64,000 bases of DNA from Henningerozyma blattae CBS 6284 (GCF_000315915.1 NC_020186.1:806001-870000), one strand, 5' to 3'. Shown: positions 39,389 through 49,808, numbered from the stretch's first letter. Translations and numbers: made by a program. Notes: generated by a model not told the origin, from the sequence alone.

Positions 39389-40081
39389 TTATAATTGTTT
39401 AATTGCGAATTGTGGACCAATTCTAATGAAATATTTTTCAAACTCTTGAGTAATATGCTTTTTAAAATCACCAAAATCATCTTTAAAATTATCATGACAA
39501 TAATTACAAATTAAATGATGATTCCTATTATAATATATTTCTTGTTTCTTTTCATCAAGTGGTGCATGAGCTAATGGTAAATTTTCCCATTTAACGAAAA
39601 AATCAGTATTAAATGAATTGAAATGCCTCTTTCTCTTTAATTTTTCATTATTAAAATCTTTTGTTAAAACATGAATATGTAAATTTGACATAGATGGCAC
39701 AGAATGAATACCCACTTGAATAAAATTTTTGAAAAATAACCTTTTATTGCGAATTTCACCCACAGAATTAAACCAAGGGTTATCACTGATATTGACAGGA
39801 TTTAATCTATAGAGTTTATTAAATTCATGGAAAATATAATCACTACATATTCTAATGTATTTTTCATATTTTCTTTTAGTTGATGAAGTTAAGGCTATAT
39901 TAGGGTTATGTAGTGTTAAATCTAAATCTCTTGGTAAGACTAATATATGAAATGATGATTTTGGAAATCCATCATGAACAATACTGGCATGTGAATCATA
40001 ATAAAGAACTTCTTTTGGGAACCTTTCTGGATGCAAAATATAAGACTCTAGAGCAAATGAAAAAGTATAATCTTTAGTCAT
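39389..40081 (-). CDS. HNT3: Aprataxin-type DNA deadenylase Hnt3
   Basis: 230 residues (S. cerevisiae Hnt3 is 217). Hnt3 removes AMP from abortive DNA-ligation intermediates in the nucleus. The HIT domain includes the substrate-contacting SSFHILVLPRD (near 42-52) and the catalytic HIT motif NLHIHV (His135 and His137). The C-terminal zinc finger is C2HE: Cys192, Cys195, His209 and Glu213, as in fungal aprataxins. Counterpart YOR258W. Confidence 0.95.
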   Translation of the reverse strand: MTKDYTFSFALESYILHPERFPKEVLYYDSHASIVHDGFPKSSFHILVLPRDLDLTLHNPNIALTSSTKRKYEKYIRICSDYIFHEFNKLYRLNPVNISDNPWFNSVGEIRNKRLFFKNFIQVGIHSVPSMSNLHIHVLTKDFNNEKLKRKRHFNSFNTDFFVKWENLPLAHAPLDEKKQEIYYNRNHHLICNYCHDNFKDDFGDFKKHITQEFEKYFIRIGPQFAIKQL

Positions 40082-40652
40082 TATTGTTAATAATTATCGT
40101 TTTATTGAAATAGTTTTATATTGAAGTTGTTATATTATTGAATTTAACTGTTTTATTTTATGCAGCTTAATGAGAAAATTGAAATATAAAAAAGAAACAA
40201 AATCATATTGTAATATTTGATAAATTTTGGTGTTTATATACACATAAAATAACCCTTTTAAATTCATCATTATACATTTTTCAATACTGACACATTATTC
40301 TTAATGACAAAAATTTGCGTCTTAATTTCTTAAGGTTCGGAGTTTTCTCATTCTTAGAAACGTCTTAAATGAAAAATTTAAGGTAATAAACAACTTTTAA
40401 TAGATGAAAAAATATAGATATTAAGATAAATAAACTCAAATATTTTTTCAACATTACCCAATTAATAAAGCTAGAGAGTACCAAAAAAATAGAAAAGGGT
40501 TTAAGTTAATGATTTTTATATTTTTTTTTTGGTTTAAATAGAATATAATAGATAGATTTATTTACAAAGTTTAACAAAATGCTTATCAGGAGTATCCTTA
40601 ATATATACTAAATAGACTTAGGTTATGGCTTTTGTTGTTGTTGCTGTTGCTG
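40082..40652. other. HNT3 promoter / MRPL40 3' region
   Basis: 571 bp, AT-rich. A Puf3-type motif for the MRPL40 3' UTR is at 40559-40566. A TTTTATATTTT match to the replication-origin consensus occurs near 40515, but such matches are expected by chance here. Confidence 0.65.
40559..40566 (-). promoter_or_regulatory. Puf3 recognition element UGUAAAUA in the MRPL40 3' UTR
   Basis: TATTTACA on the plus strand gives UGUAAAUA in the MRPL40 transcript, about 87 nt after the stop codon. Puf3 binds UGUANAUA in mRNAs of nuclear-encoded mitochondrial proteins, especially mitoribosomal ones. Confidence 0.6.
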
Positions 40653-41576
40653 TTAAAAGTTTTCAAGATGCTTTTTAACCATAGAACCAATTCTTTCAAT
40701 ATCTTCGTCTTGCAATTTAGGTCTTACTAATTTACTCAATTTCTCCTTTTCATCCAAATAAGTTTTCTTTGCCTCTGTTAGTGGCATCTTTGGAGCTACC
40801 AATCTAATAATATCTCTTGGACCCAGAGTCTTCTTTTTGTATTTTGAATGGATATTACGGATTGTTGGTATGGCTTGCCTTGGTATTGGTCTTTTGGACA
40901 ATGAACTAATCCAATAAGATTGTTCACGAGCTACTGTTGGAGAAGTAATCAGATCATAATTATTATTATGAATCATTTCTTGAGTTTCCTCATCCTTTGG
41001 TTCAGGACGTGGCCATGGGACAACTAGGTCTGGTCTACCACGAACACAACGACGAGGCATAATTTTACGATAATCTTCATCATAATATGTTCCTCTGAAT
41101 TCTAGATCTCGTATTGCTACGGTCTTGTATACTTCTTGACCAGTTTTGGGATTTTTAATCGGTAGATCGGCTACCAAACGTAGGCTATTTTGCGTAACTG
41201 TTGATGGAAGGGACAGCACATAAGATTTCTGACCTTCCAACCACATCGATTTAGGAATTGCAATCTTACGCGATGGACCTTGTTCGTCTAGCACAAACCC
41301 ATTAGTATGTTCATCTGTTGACTGGACATGTGCGATATTCCCTTTTTTTGGGCCATCCATAATAAGAACACGATCTCCAGGTAAATACTTCCAATCTTCT
41401 GGTGTTTTAAAACGTTCAGATTCAATGGCTATTTCTAATTCAGGACGAAGAAATGATGGCATTCCTTTTAATAGTTTATCAGCATGATGCTTTTGTAGCT
41501 GTGCAGGGAGTTCGGTTACATTATTGACTGCTTTAGCAACCCTCCCACCAGCTTTACTCAAATGATTCCAAACCAT
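40653..41576 (-). CDS. MRPL40: Mitochondrial large ribosomal subunit protein uL24m
   Basis: 307 residues (S. cerevisiae Mrpl40 is 297). A KOW motif lies at about residues 65-90 (LPGDRVLIMDGPKKGNIAHV), followed by the fungal mitochondrial extension, including TYYDEDYRKIMPRRCVRGRPDLVVPWPRPE (about 169-198). The short Lys/Arg/Ala-rich N-terminus could serve for import. Counterpart YPL173W; its insertion between HNT3 and CDC31 (adjacent on S. cerevisiae chromosome XV) is one example of the interleaving. Confidence 0.94.
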   Translation of the reverse strand: MVWNHLSKAGGRVAKAVNNVTELPAQLQKHHADKLLKGMPSFLRPELEIAIESERFKTPEDWKYLPGDRVLIMDGPKKGNIAHVQSTDEHTNGFVLDEQGPSRKIAIPKSMWLEGQKSYVLSLPSTVTQNSLRLVADLPIKNPKTGQEVYKTVAIRDLEFRGTYYDEDYRKIMPRRCVRGRPDLVVPWPRPEPKDEETQEMIHNNNYDLITSPTVAREQSYWISSLSKRPIPRQAIPTIRNIHSKYKKKTLGPRDIIRLVAPKMPLTEAKKTYLDEKEKLSKLVRPKLQDEDIERIGSMVKKHLENF

Positions 41577-42189
41577 TTGTTAATTAGGTTCTTAATAATG
41601 CTTGTTATGTTTGAAGATTAATTGATTAAATACTGAAATAAACTCACTTATTTTATCTACTAATTGGATATCTTAATAATATTTTATAATTAAATATTAC
41701 TGTTTTTCCTTTTTTTTTTCGCATATCAATATTTTAGAAAATTTATAATCAAACCTAAAATACTAATGTTAAAACCCTGATAATTAAAAAATGTAATACT
41801 TTAGATGATCTTTTATATATAGAAGGGCATAAGAAAAATAATTAGTAATATAGTTTAAAATTATATAGAAGATGTTTGTATAAACTAGGATAAATACAGT
41901 TGATAGAAGTAGAATAAAAAAAACATTAATGTACATAGAAGGAAGAGTCTTTAGCTAACTATTATTATATAATGAAGAATAGTTGCAAAATAGTTTTGAT
42001 AGCATTGTAGTACTAAAACCCATAAAATAAATGATAGACGATTATTAGATAATATTGGAAAAGAGAAAAGAAAAATGAAATATGAGAAATCAACAAAGAG
42101 ATCGAAAAAAAAAAAAAATACTTGAAAGGAACATTTAAATACTGAAGAACATGAAAGGTGTGTATATGCATATGAGCTAATGAAAATGT
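41577..42189. other. CDC31-MRPL40 intergenic region
   Basis: 613 bp, AT-rich, with the MRPL40 promoter and CDC31 3' end. No gene seen; an 84-codon T-rich frame at 41951-42205 is an artefact of composition. Confidence 0.65.
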
Positions 42190-42693
42190 TTAGGCATCTC
42201 TGCAAATATCTATGAATTCTTGTTCATTAATTTCCCCATCTCCATCCAAATCAAATTCTTCAATCATAGCTCTCATCTCTTCATCTGTTAAATTCTCACC
42301 TAATTCATTGGCAACTCTTCTTAAATTTTTTAAACTAATTTTCCCTGTGTTATCATCATCAAACAATTTGAATGCTCTCTTAATTTCTTCTAATGGATCT
42401 CTTTGCAAAATCTTTTGTCCAACAACAAAGAAAAAGTCATTATAATCTATCAATCGACGCCCGGTTTTATCGTAGTCATCTAATATTCTTAACACTTCTT
42501 GCTTACTCAGATTGAAACCAAGAGCCCTAAATGCTACTTTCAATTCATGATAATCTAAAAGACCATCTTCGTTTAAATCAAATACTGCAAATACTTCATA
42601 AATTTCTTGTCTTTGTTCTTCTAATAGATGTTTTTTTAAATTATCCAAGTCAGTTTGATCATCAACAACTCTTTTATTTCTGTTATTATTCAT
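42190..42693 (-). CDS. CDC31: Centrin
   Basis: 167 residues (S. cerevisiae Cdc31 is 161). Calcium-binding protein of the spindle-pole-body half-bridge, also found with Sac3 (mRNA export) and Rad4. Four EF hands are visible: DLNEDGLLDYHE, a degenerate DYDKTGRRLIDY, DDDNTGKISLKN and DLDGDGEINEQE. The first, third and fourth loops keep the acidic and Gly positions. Head-to-head with NIP100. Counterpart YOR257W. Confidence 0.96.
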   Translation of the reverse strand: MNNNRNKRVVDDQTDLDNLKKHLLEEQRQEIYEVFAVFDLNEDGLLDYHELKVAFRALGFNLSKQEVLRILDDYDKTGRRLIDYNDFFFVVGQKILQRDPLEEIKRAFKLFDDDNTGKISLKNLRRVANELGENLTDEEMRAMIEEFDLDGDGEINEQEFIDICRDA

Positions 42694-42988
42694 ATTGATA
42701 ATTGATAATTGATAATAATAATTGGATATTAGAATGCAGGAGTAATTATTTTATAAAACTGAGAATTAGAATAATATAAATTTATTTTTTTATTATTATT
42801 ACTTTAATTATTATTTCTATTACTATATAATTGTTTTTATTTCTTTTGCTTCTTACTTTTAAATTCGGAAAGAAGAATCCAATACATCTATACACCACAT
42901 ACAAAAAGTAATAACAATAATAATAAAAACAAATCAATGCACTAAAAAAAGATTAGTCCAAATATATGAGTTATTTATGAAATGAGGC

Positions 42989-44977
42989 ATGATTAAAATT
43001 GGAGATCGTGTCACTGTTAATAATCGAGTTGGTTCAGTACGATTTATTGGTAATACTTCATTTGCTAAGGGGATTTGGTATGGTATTGAATTAGATCTAC
43101 CTGAAGGTAAAAATAATGGAACTATTAACGATGTGAAGTATTTCGAAACTGATGCAAATCATGGTGTATTTGTTAAATTACCATTTGTCAAGAAATTAGA
43201 AGGAGACTCTACTGTGATTAGTGAAGAATCTCAAAAGGAACAAAAGTTAGAGATAATCATTGAATTATTACAAGATAAGATTTACAACTATAATATTGAA
43301 AATTCTCAATTAAAAGAACAAATCCAAAAATTAACTATTAAAATTGAATCACAAAATTCATCTGATCAAGTTATTGGTTCATTATCAAATGAGACTGATA
43401 GTTTACGTTTGAAATTTGAAGATTTGAAGAATCAATTAGAAGCTTATAAAGATCAAATTCAAAAAAATGAGAATTTCCAACATTTATATGAAAATATTTT
43501 AAAACAAAATGAAGTGTTAAAAAATGAAAATGCACAACAATTAAAACAATTAAACAATATTACACCAAGAAAAATTAAACAAACAATATCAGTACCTAAT
43601 GAAAATGAATTATATCAAACTCAAACATTAAAATATAGATCTGAATTATTATTGAATGTTTTCCTTTCGAATGATATTTCATATGTCAATGCCAATATAT
43701 TGGAGAATTTTTTTAAATTTATGTACAATTATCTAAATGAGACTTCAAATATTTTCCCCAGCGAAAATACCGTCAATAAATTACAATTTGAATTTTATTT
43801 CCAATTCTTGATATTTTTCTATAATTATATCAATATTATGAGTCAATCTAAAATAATAGATGAATCTAATGCACTTGAATTGATATGTCTCAATGAATAT
43901 ACGAATTTGGAAATATTTTACAAGTCTATTGAATTGGAGAAAAAATTTCACGAGATCATAATATATCTCGATAATCATAACATCATTAATCAAAATTGGT
44001 CATTTTTGCAAAAAATCTTAAATTATTTGATTAAAATTTATTTGCCCAATTTATTAAATATAGGGATCAAAAATTATGATAATGATTTTATTCAAGAATT
44101 TTTAAAATTATTCAATATTGAAATACCTAAAAATTTATCTCAACTTAAAAACAATAATAGTTATGTTGATAATTCTTACTGTATGGCTGAATTTTTCAAA
44201 ATTACTGACATACTTGAAGTATTATTTTCCAATGATTTACAAATAATTTTCGAATATTTCCAAAAATTATCACATCAACTTTTAAACGTGGAACTAGAAG
44301 AAATATCTAATACAACCCTTTCAAATTTTGATAATCAAATAGTTATTAATGATATTGATGAGAATATCGCAATGTACAAAAATCAAATTGAAGAATTAAC
44401 AATTCAATTGAACGAGAAAGATGAGGTTATTCAACAATTACAATTAAATAAACGTTTGTATCAATCTATTAAACGAGACAATAATCAAAATGTTTTAGAG
44501 ATCAATAAACTGAATAGACAGTTACAGGAAACGATTGAAATGAATAAAAATTTAAACAATAAAGTTGAAAAATCACAAACCCTTGAAAATTCATTGAAGG
44601 ATCAGATAAATAAATTGAAATATCACAAATATCAAATTATACCTACAGAAGTTGATAGTCAAACTCTACGAGAAATCCAAAGAATAGACACTGCTGAGCA
44701 ATTATTAACACTTCGAAAGATATTCATACGACGATCTCAAAAGAAAATGGCTGATACCACTTTGATAGAGTTATCCAGACTTTCATGGCTCGATGAACCT
44801 AAATATCATCCTGTTTTGAAATCAAATAATAACAAGAATAATGCTTTACTTAACCAGTTCCATGATTTGAGTAAAACAATGGATAATTATTTAGAGAGTT
44901 CTAATGATAATACTACTATTAATACCCAATTATATAATGTCTTGGATGCATTTCGTACTAACAATGTATCTAAATAA
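42989..44977 (+). CDS. NIP100: Dynactin large subunit (p150Glued-like) Nip100
   Basis: 662 residues, well short of S. cerevisiae Nip100 (868). The dynactin subunit binds microtubules and recruits dynein for spindle positioning. A CAP-Gly domain occupies about residues 1-68 (IGDRVTVNNRVGSVRFIG, KGIWYGIELDLPEGKNNGT); the usual GKNDG is GKNNG. Coiled coils follow at about residues 78-190 and 455-555. The frame is intact, so the shorter length appears to be genuine shrinkage of the rods. Counterpart YPL174C. Confidence 0.92.
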   Translation: MIKIGDRVTVNNRVGSVRFIGNTSFAKGIWYGIELDLPEGKNNGTINDVKYFETDANHGVFVKLPFVKKLEGDSTVISEESQKEQKLEIIIELLQDKIYNYNIENSQLKEQIQKLTIKIESQNSSDQVIGSLSNETDSLRLKFEDLKNQLEAYKDQIQKNENFQHLYENILKQNEVLKNENAQQLKQLNNITPRKIKQTISVPNENELYQTQTLKYRSELLLNVFLSNDISYVNANILENFFKFMYNYLNETSNIFPSENTVNKLQFEFYFQFLIFFYNYINIMSQSKIIDESNALELICLNEYTNLEIFYKSIELEKKFHEIIIYLDNHNIINQNWSFLQKILNYLIKIYLPNLLNIGIKNYDNDFIQEFLKLFNIEIPKNLSQLKNNNSYVDNSYCMAEFFKITDILEVLFSNDLQIIFEYFQKLSHQLLNVELEEISNTTLSNFDNQIVINDIDENIAMYKNQIEELTIQLNEKDEVIQQLQLNKRLYQSIKRDNNQNVLEINKLNRQLQETIEMNKNLNNKVEKSQTLENSLKDQINKLKYHKYQIIPTEVDSQTLREIQRIDTAEQLLTLRKIFIRRSQKKMADTTLIELSRLSWLDEPKYHPVLKSNNNKNNALLNQFHDLSKTMDNYLESSNDNTTINTQLYNVLDAFRTNNVSK

Positions 44978-45024
44978 AAACTAACTTCTTGTCAATATAT
45001 ATATATATATATATTTTTTTCCAA

Positions 45025-45051
45025 TTTCGCGTCCTTATTTTTTTTCGCGTC
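45025..45051 (-). promoter_or_regulatory. Two GACGCGAAA (SBF/MBF-like) elements
   Basis: TTTCGCGTC occurs at 45025-45033 and 45043-45051, reading GACGCGAAA on the minus strand. This combines the Swi4 (CNCGAAA) and Mbp1 (ACGCG) cores. It is just after NIP100 and about 670 bp before TRE1/2, so the target is unclear. Confidence 0.35.
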
Positions 45052-45120
45052 TTCTCATGTTCGATTCCTGAACTCAGAACTTTACTAATTTCTATTTTTT
45101 CATTAGTTTTCCGATTTTTT

Positions 45121-45160
45121 TCTCGGCATGTGCCGACGGAAATAGCAAGAAATGCCGAGA
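45121..45160. repeat. 9-bp perfect inverted repeat, GC-rich
   Basis: TCTCGGCAT (45121-45129) and ATGCCGAGA (45152-45160) flank a 22-base spacer containing GTGCCGACGG. It could form a stem-loop or hold paired CGG sites. It lies 140-180 bp beyond the NIP100 stop. Confidence 0.85.
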
Positions 45161-45714
45161 TAGGTGGCACTGTCAATTGCCGTGATTACAACTATTAACA
45201 AGACATTCCAGAACCAGGTTTTAACGTTTCAAGAACTTATAAACTGAGATTAGTAAATTGCAAAACATAGGCGTTGCAAATATTAACTCTATATCTCTAT
45301 ATATATATCTATGTATATGTATAGATATATATATAAGATTATAACAATCCACTCTATTATAAAAGGAATTCTAGGAATCTAAAGATACCGCCTTGCCCTT
45401 TTCTGTTAGACGTATTATACACCGTGTTAGGAGGATTAATACACCATTATACCTTTTAGACGAGTGGACTAAACTGATCATAAAGGGATTATCAGGTGAA
45501 TAGACATTATTACTCAACAATAACATATCTATACATATATATATATATATAAAATACCCTACTATTCGTTGCACTGACATTTACGAAAAGAAAAAAAAAA
45601 AAAATAAAAAATTGTACCAAGAGGGTAAACGCATAGCAAAAAAATATTAGTAACGGTTTTTCTATTTTAAACTACCATAACCATCCTTATTACCGTTCAA
45701 ATATTTATGAAAAG

Positions 45715-48267
45715 ATGAGATTGGGCCATAATCGTTATAATAGAATTCCCGATGATGACAATCAAACGGCAGTTGCTACTGATGATGATACACATATAAA
45801 TATTCCTATACATAATGAGTTCGATGATATACAATTTAATGAAAATGCCGATACCAATATAACTGAAACTATGAATGATGCTAATAATAATAATAATAAT
45901 ATTACAACTGATTTGCCAGATACTACATCGCCTATAGTGCCTTCTCTGCCTAGAAACCCTCCAATTTATCAAAGTCATAGTTTCATCAATAATTATCCTC
46001 GTAATGAAAATAGATTATTTGAAGGTTCTTCATCTACCATGGAACAAATGTCCGTAGAGGAACCAATTCTTAATCAAAAGACCACCATAAGAGAAAAATT
46101 GATTTTAGCTAGAGATTCATTCACGGAAGCCGTCATCATACCTTTCAAACAAAAAATTTATTACCCAGTCACATTGATTTTCACTATTCTATCAGAAAGA
46201 CTTAATTATTATTTAGGTAAAATTGGTAATCCGTTCATTTTGAAAAGATTCTTTTACATTGTCTTAATGACTGTGATATTATATCTAATTAGATCTTCTG
46301 GTTTATTATATACTCATCATGCTTATGCTATTCGTGGTATGTTTTCAGAACAATCAATACTGGTGAAATATATGCAAACAACTGTAGATTTTAATAAATT
46401 CGAAAGGGATTTGGAATATTTGAGTAGTATGCAACATATGACAGGCACAAAAGGTGATATGGCACTTGTAAATTATATTCAACAATCTTTTTCAAACAAT
46501 GGGTTGAAATTATTAAAGGAAAATACTTATTCAACTTATTCGACTTATCCAAACATTAATGATACATTCCTAAGAGCTGTATCAGATGATGGCAAGACAA
46601 TCATGGATTTCGATCTAACTATTGATAATTTCCAATCAATGTCTATTAATGGTGAACTTTCAAAGACCCCTATACTTTATGGGTACAAAGGTAGATACCA
46701 AGATCTAGCAGCTTTACAAGATTCAAATATTATTAGCCAAGATCAAGATTATATGCTTCTACTTGAATATGACGATGATATTCTTGTTAGTGAACAGATA
46801 TTAATGGCTCAAAAATTTAATTCAAAAGCCGTTATTTTCATTTCCAATGAAATCAATGGTGATAAGGATATAATTAAATTAAGATCTGTATCGTTCCCTC
46901 AATTTTCAATGGGAGATCCATTAACTCCAGGCTGGCATGGTGATACTAATCCATTAATTTTTGCTAATGAATCACTAGCATTACAATCAATCTTAACTCT
47001 ACCTATATCCTTTAATGATGGTGAAAAATTATTATCACATCTATCAAAGGATAATATCAATTTTGAAAATAATAAATATAGTGGTAAAATTGGAGATCTT
47101 TATATTGACCTAAAAATAAATAATACAATTCGTGAAAGACATCCAACTTTCGATATCATTGGGAAAATTGAAGGTAAAGAACAAAGTGATAAAGCTGTTG
47201 CCATAGTAGCAGGCAGAAACTCAATTAGTTTTGGTGCTCAATATCCAAATATGGGGACTTCTGCTCTATTGACCATAGTCGAATTGATGCAAAGAGTTCA
47301 TTTTGAATATAATTGGAAACCTTTAAGAAACATTTATTTCATATCGTTTGGTGGCGATGAATTTAATTATGCTGGTGCAACTGAATTATTAGAAGAACGA
47401 TTAAAACCATTTAAGGATGAAGTTTATTCTATTATTGATATTTCTCAAATTGGATTTGATTCAAATGTTTTAAGTGTTCAAACTCATCCACTTTTGAAAA
47501 ATTTATTTCAAAATTTAAATGATAGAGATTTACATATTGATATTTCACATGTGAAACAATATGGTAATTGGATTCCATTTATGGCAAATGGTATACCTGT
47601 TTCAGTTTTATCAAACCCAAACGTTTTAAAAAGAAAAGGCTATATCGATACTTCAAAAGATACTTTTGAAAATTTACATGAGTTATTAGTTAAAGATGAA
47701 AATAGAAAAATTTTACAGAATATTTTTACATTTATTTTCGATACTATATTGAGATTATCTGACGATCCAGTAATCCCCTTCGATATTACAAATTATGCAA
47801 ATACTTTGAGTGAATTACTTCATGATCTTGAAAAACAATATTCTGGCCGTTTGAATTTCGACTCTGTAATAAAAGGTTTATTAAGTTGGAAAAGTATTGG
47901 TGTAGATTCTCAACAATGGTTTATGACTTGGTCTAACATTGTATTGGCTCATAATGGTGGGCTTGAACCATCTTTATTATCAGTTAATAGATGGACCTGG
48001 AATAGGAAATATTCAAATATTGGACGTAGGCAATGTATACCAGAAGGTATTCCAAATAGGCCATTTTATAAGAATGTACTATTGGGCTCCTCATTTTGGC
48101 AATCCAGTGATAAAATGGAAGATCATTGGAGTTTCCCAGGTGTTAGAGATGCCATCAATGAAAATGATTTTGAAAAAGCTCAAAGACAACTTGATATTGC
48201 AGGAGAGTCATTACAATCATCTGCTGCACTCTTTATTGAAGAAACAAATGATGTAGGGTTCAAATGA
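45715..48267 (+). CDS. TRE1: Transferrin-receptor-like membrane protein Tre1/Tre2
   Basis: 850 residues (S. cerevisiae Tre1 783, Tre2 809). Tre1 and Tre2 act with Bsd2 to bring the ubiquitin ligase Rsp5 to metal transporters for vacuolar degradation. The acidic N-terminal cytosolic tail has a PPxY motif (PPIY, residues 82-85). A single membrane span lies at about residues 175-196 (FFYIVLMTVILYLIRSSG). The lumenal part has a PA domain (about 300-480) and an M28 peptidase-like fold (about 480-690) including RNIYFISFGGDEFNYAGATEL, then a dimerisation-type C-terminus. TRE1 and TRE2 are duplicates in S. cerevisiae and both their neighbour sets occur here, so I cannot say which one this equals. Confidence 0.88.
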   Translation: MRLGHNRYNRIPDDDNQTAVATDDDTHINIPIHNEFDDIQFNENADTNITETMNDANNNNNNITTDLPDTTSPIVPSLPRNPPIYQSHSFINNYPRNENRLFEGSSSTMEQMSVEEPILNQKTTIREKLILARDSFTEAVIIPFKQKIYYPVTLIFTILSERLNYYLGKIGNPFILKRFFYIVLMTVILYLIRSSGLLYTHHAYAIRGMFSEQSILVKYMQTTVDFNKFERDLEYLSSMQHMTGTKGDMALVNYIQQSFSNNGLKLLKENTYSTYSTYPNINDTFLRAVSDDGKTIMDFDLTIDNFQSMSINGELSKTPILYGYKGRYQDLAALQDSNIISQDQDYMLLLEYDDDILVSEQILMAQKFNSKAVIFISNEINGDKDIIKLRSVSFPQFSMGDPLTPGWHGDTNPLIFANESLALQSILTLPISFNDGEKLLSHLSKDNINFENNKYSGKIGDLYIDLKINNTIRERHPTFDIIGKIEGKEQSDKAVAIVAGRNSISFGAQYPNMGTSALLTIVELMQRVHFEYNWKPLRNIYFISFGGDEFNYAGATELLEERLKPFKDEVYSIIDISQIGFDSNVLSVQTHPLLKNLFQNLNDRDLHIDISHVKQYGNWIPFMANGIPVSVLSNPNVLKRKGYIDTSKDTFENLHELLVKDENRKILQNIFTFIFDTILRLSDDPVIPFDITNYANTLSELLHDLEKQYSGRLNFDSVIKGLLSWKSIGVDSQQWFMTWSNIVLAHNGGLEPSLLSVNRWTWNRKYSNIGRRQCIPEGIPNRPFYKNVLLGSSFWQSSDKMEDHWSFPGVRDAINENDFEKAQRQLDIAGESLQSSAALFIEETNDVGFK

Positions 48268-49113
48268 TTAATACCAATTAATGATTTTTTTTAAAACCTT
48301 TTTCCTTATCTTGATTTAGGTTCAATTTTCATTCCTTCGTTTCTGTTGACATTTTTATTGTTTATTATTTTTTCCCCCTTTTCATTTTTTATTTTACTCC
48401 ACATTTCCTTATTTCCATTCAAATTGTATATTATTTTATGCTCACATTTTACTTTTCTTCTATCTTTTTCTCTTATTTCATTATGATATTTGGTTTATCT
48501 ATTTTTTTTTTTTACATATATATTTGTATCTATTACTAGATTATTTCATCACTTTTTTTAAGGTTTTACTATTTTTATAAACTCGATAAATTATGTATTC
48601 ATTAGAACCTGCATTATTTCTTTTATTCTGCCTTTTTTTCTTCACTATTACAAAGAATTCTGAGATATTAATTTACAAAGAACACTAAGATCACCTGTAT
48701 ATATTTTCTATGGAAATAACCTTTAGTTAGAGTTCTAACCTATGAAATAAGGCAAATAATACAATAAATGGCAATCTTAAATTGACTTTCGATTTCGTTT
48801 TTATAGCGATTTTTCATTGTTACATAATGGGATTTCTAGCTTAATCATCATTAAATTTGATTTGTTCAATAAACGGAACCTCGTATAAGAAAAGTATCAA
48901 ACCAAGAATTTCAAAAATATAGGAAATATATCGTTCTTAAAAAAAATACAATAAAAATATTACAAAACTATAGTGTATCTTTATTAATAATTTCCCAATT
49001 AGTATTCATTTTAACTTTTAAAATTGCATAAAAGAGCAACTAACTTAATACGACTTAAACTTTTTGTTTCCATTCTTAAATATCTCCAAAATTGAAACAC
49101 AAACAATATAATA
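48268..49113. other. TRE1/2-DAP1 intergenic region
   Basis: 846 bp, T-rich in the first 300 bp after TRE1/2 and AT-rich elsewhere. I see no gene or clear site. Confidence 0.65.
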
Positions 49114-49575
49114 ATGTCCTTTTTTAATATGTTTTTAGGTGGTGGTGTCAAGACTAGTGATGATCCAACAGGATTTGCAGGAGGCGATGGTGGTGACACA
49201 TTCAATCAAAATGGTCAAGAACCAATAGTACATGCAGAATTTTATCCAAGAACGTTACTCCAGTTCAATGGAATAAATGACCCAAGAATATTTCTAGGCA
49301 TATGTGGCAAAGTATATGATTGTACATCTGGTGCTCAATTTTATGGGCCAGGTGGTCCTTATGAAAATTTTGCAGGGCATGATGCTTCAAGAGGATTAGC
49401 TTTGAATTCTTTTGATCCTTCTGTTATTAGAGAATGGGATCAACCGATGGATGAATTGAAAGATTTAGATGAATCACAGGTAGAAGCTCTTCAAAGTTGG
49501 GTAGATTTTTTTGATAATAAATACCCAATTGTTGGTACATTAGTCCCAGAACCTGGTATTAATACTGTTGACTGA
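49114..49575 (+). CDS. DAP1: Heme-binding damage-response/sterol regulator Dap1 (PGRMC family)
   Basis: 153 residues (S. cerevisiae Dap1 is 152). A cytochrome-b5-like heme protein that supports the P450 Erg11 in ergosterol synthesis. The domain covers about residues 40-145. The block [18 protein letters not shown] (about 66-83) carries the conserved tyrosines; Tyr83 aligns with the heme-ligating Tyr113 of human PGRMC1. Unlike animal PGRMC1 no clear N-terminal membrane helix is present. It sits between TRE1/2 and an OSW1 candidate, but in S. cerevisiae (YPL170W) it is next to MEX67. Confidence 0.94.
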   Translation: MSFFNMFLGGGVKTSDDPTGFAGGDGGDTFNQNGQEPIVHAEFYPRTLLQFNGINDPRIFLGICGKVYDCTSGAQFYGPGGPYENFAGHDASRGLALNSFDPSVIREWDQPMDELKDLDESQVEALQSWVDFFDNKYPIVGTLVPEPGINTVD

Positions 49576-49808
49576 TAATGAAAATTAACGAAATTTAAAT
49601 GACATTAATGGCTTAAAAACATATGCTTTTTATAATAAACATAATATTACGTAACACAATATAACACAACATGATGCTTTTATTTTTTTTTTTGTTATTA
49701 GTTAAGTATACATACCTTTAACTTACTATATATTTATATATTAATATTGTGGCTCTTAACAAATATTTCCTGATGAAATTTATGTCTATTACATAAGGAA
49801 ATTTCTTC

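Larger units (their letters stand above)
44978..45714. other. NIP100-TRE1/2 intergenic region
   Basis: 737 bp with two TTTCGCGTC elements (45025-45033, 45043-45051), a 9-bp inverted repeat (45121-45160) and TA repeats near 45000, 45300 and 45535. SPT14, expected here from S. cerevisiae order, is absent. Confidence 0.75.

Noticed and set aside
40514..40526. Match to the replication-origin consensus (TTTTATATTTT)
   Set aside because: Such 11-mers are expected often by chance in DNA this AT-rich; no supporting B elements could be judged.
45058..45072. GTTCGATTCC, resembling a tRNA B box
   Set aside because: No pairing T-stem and no upstream A box; the surroundings are T-rich runs.
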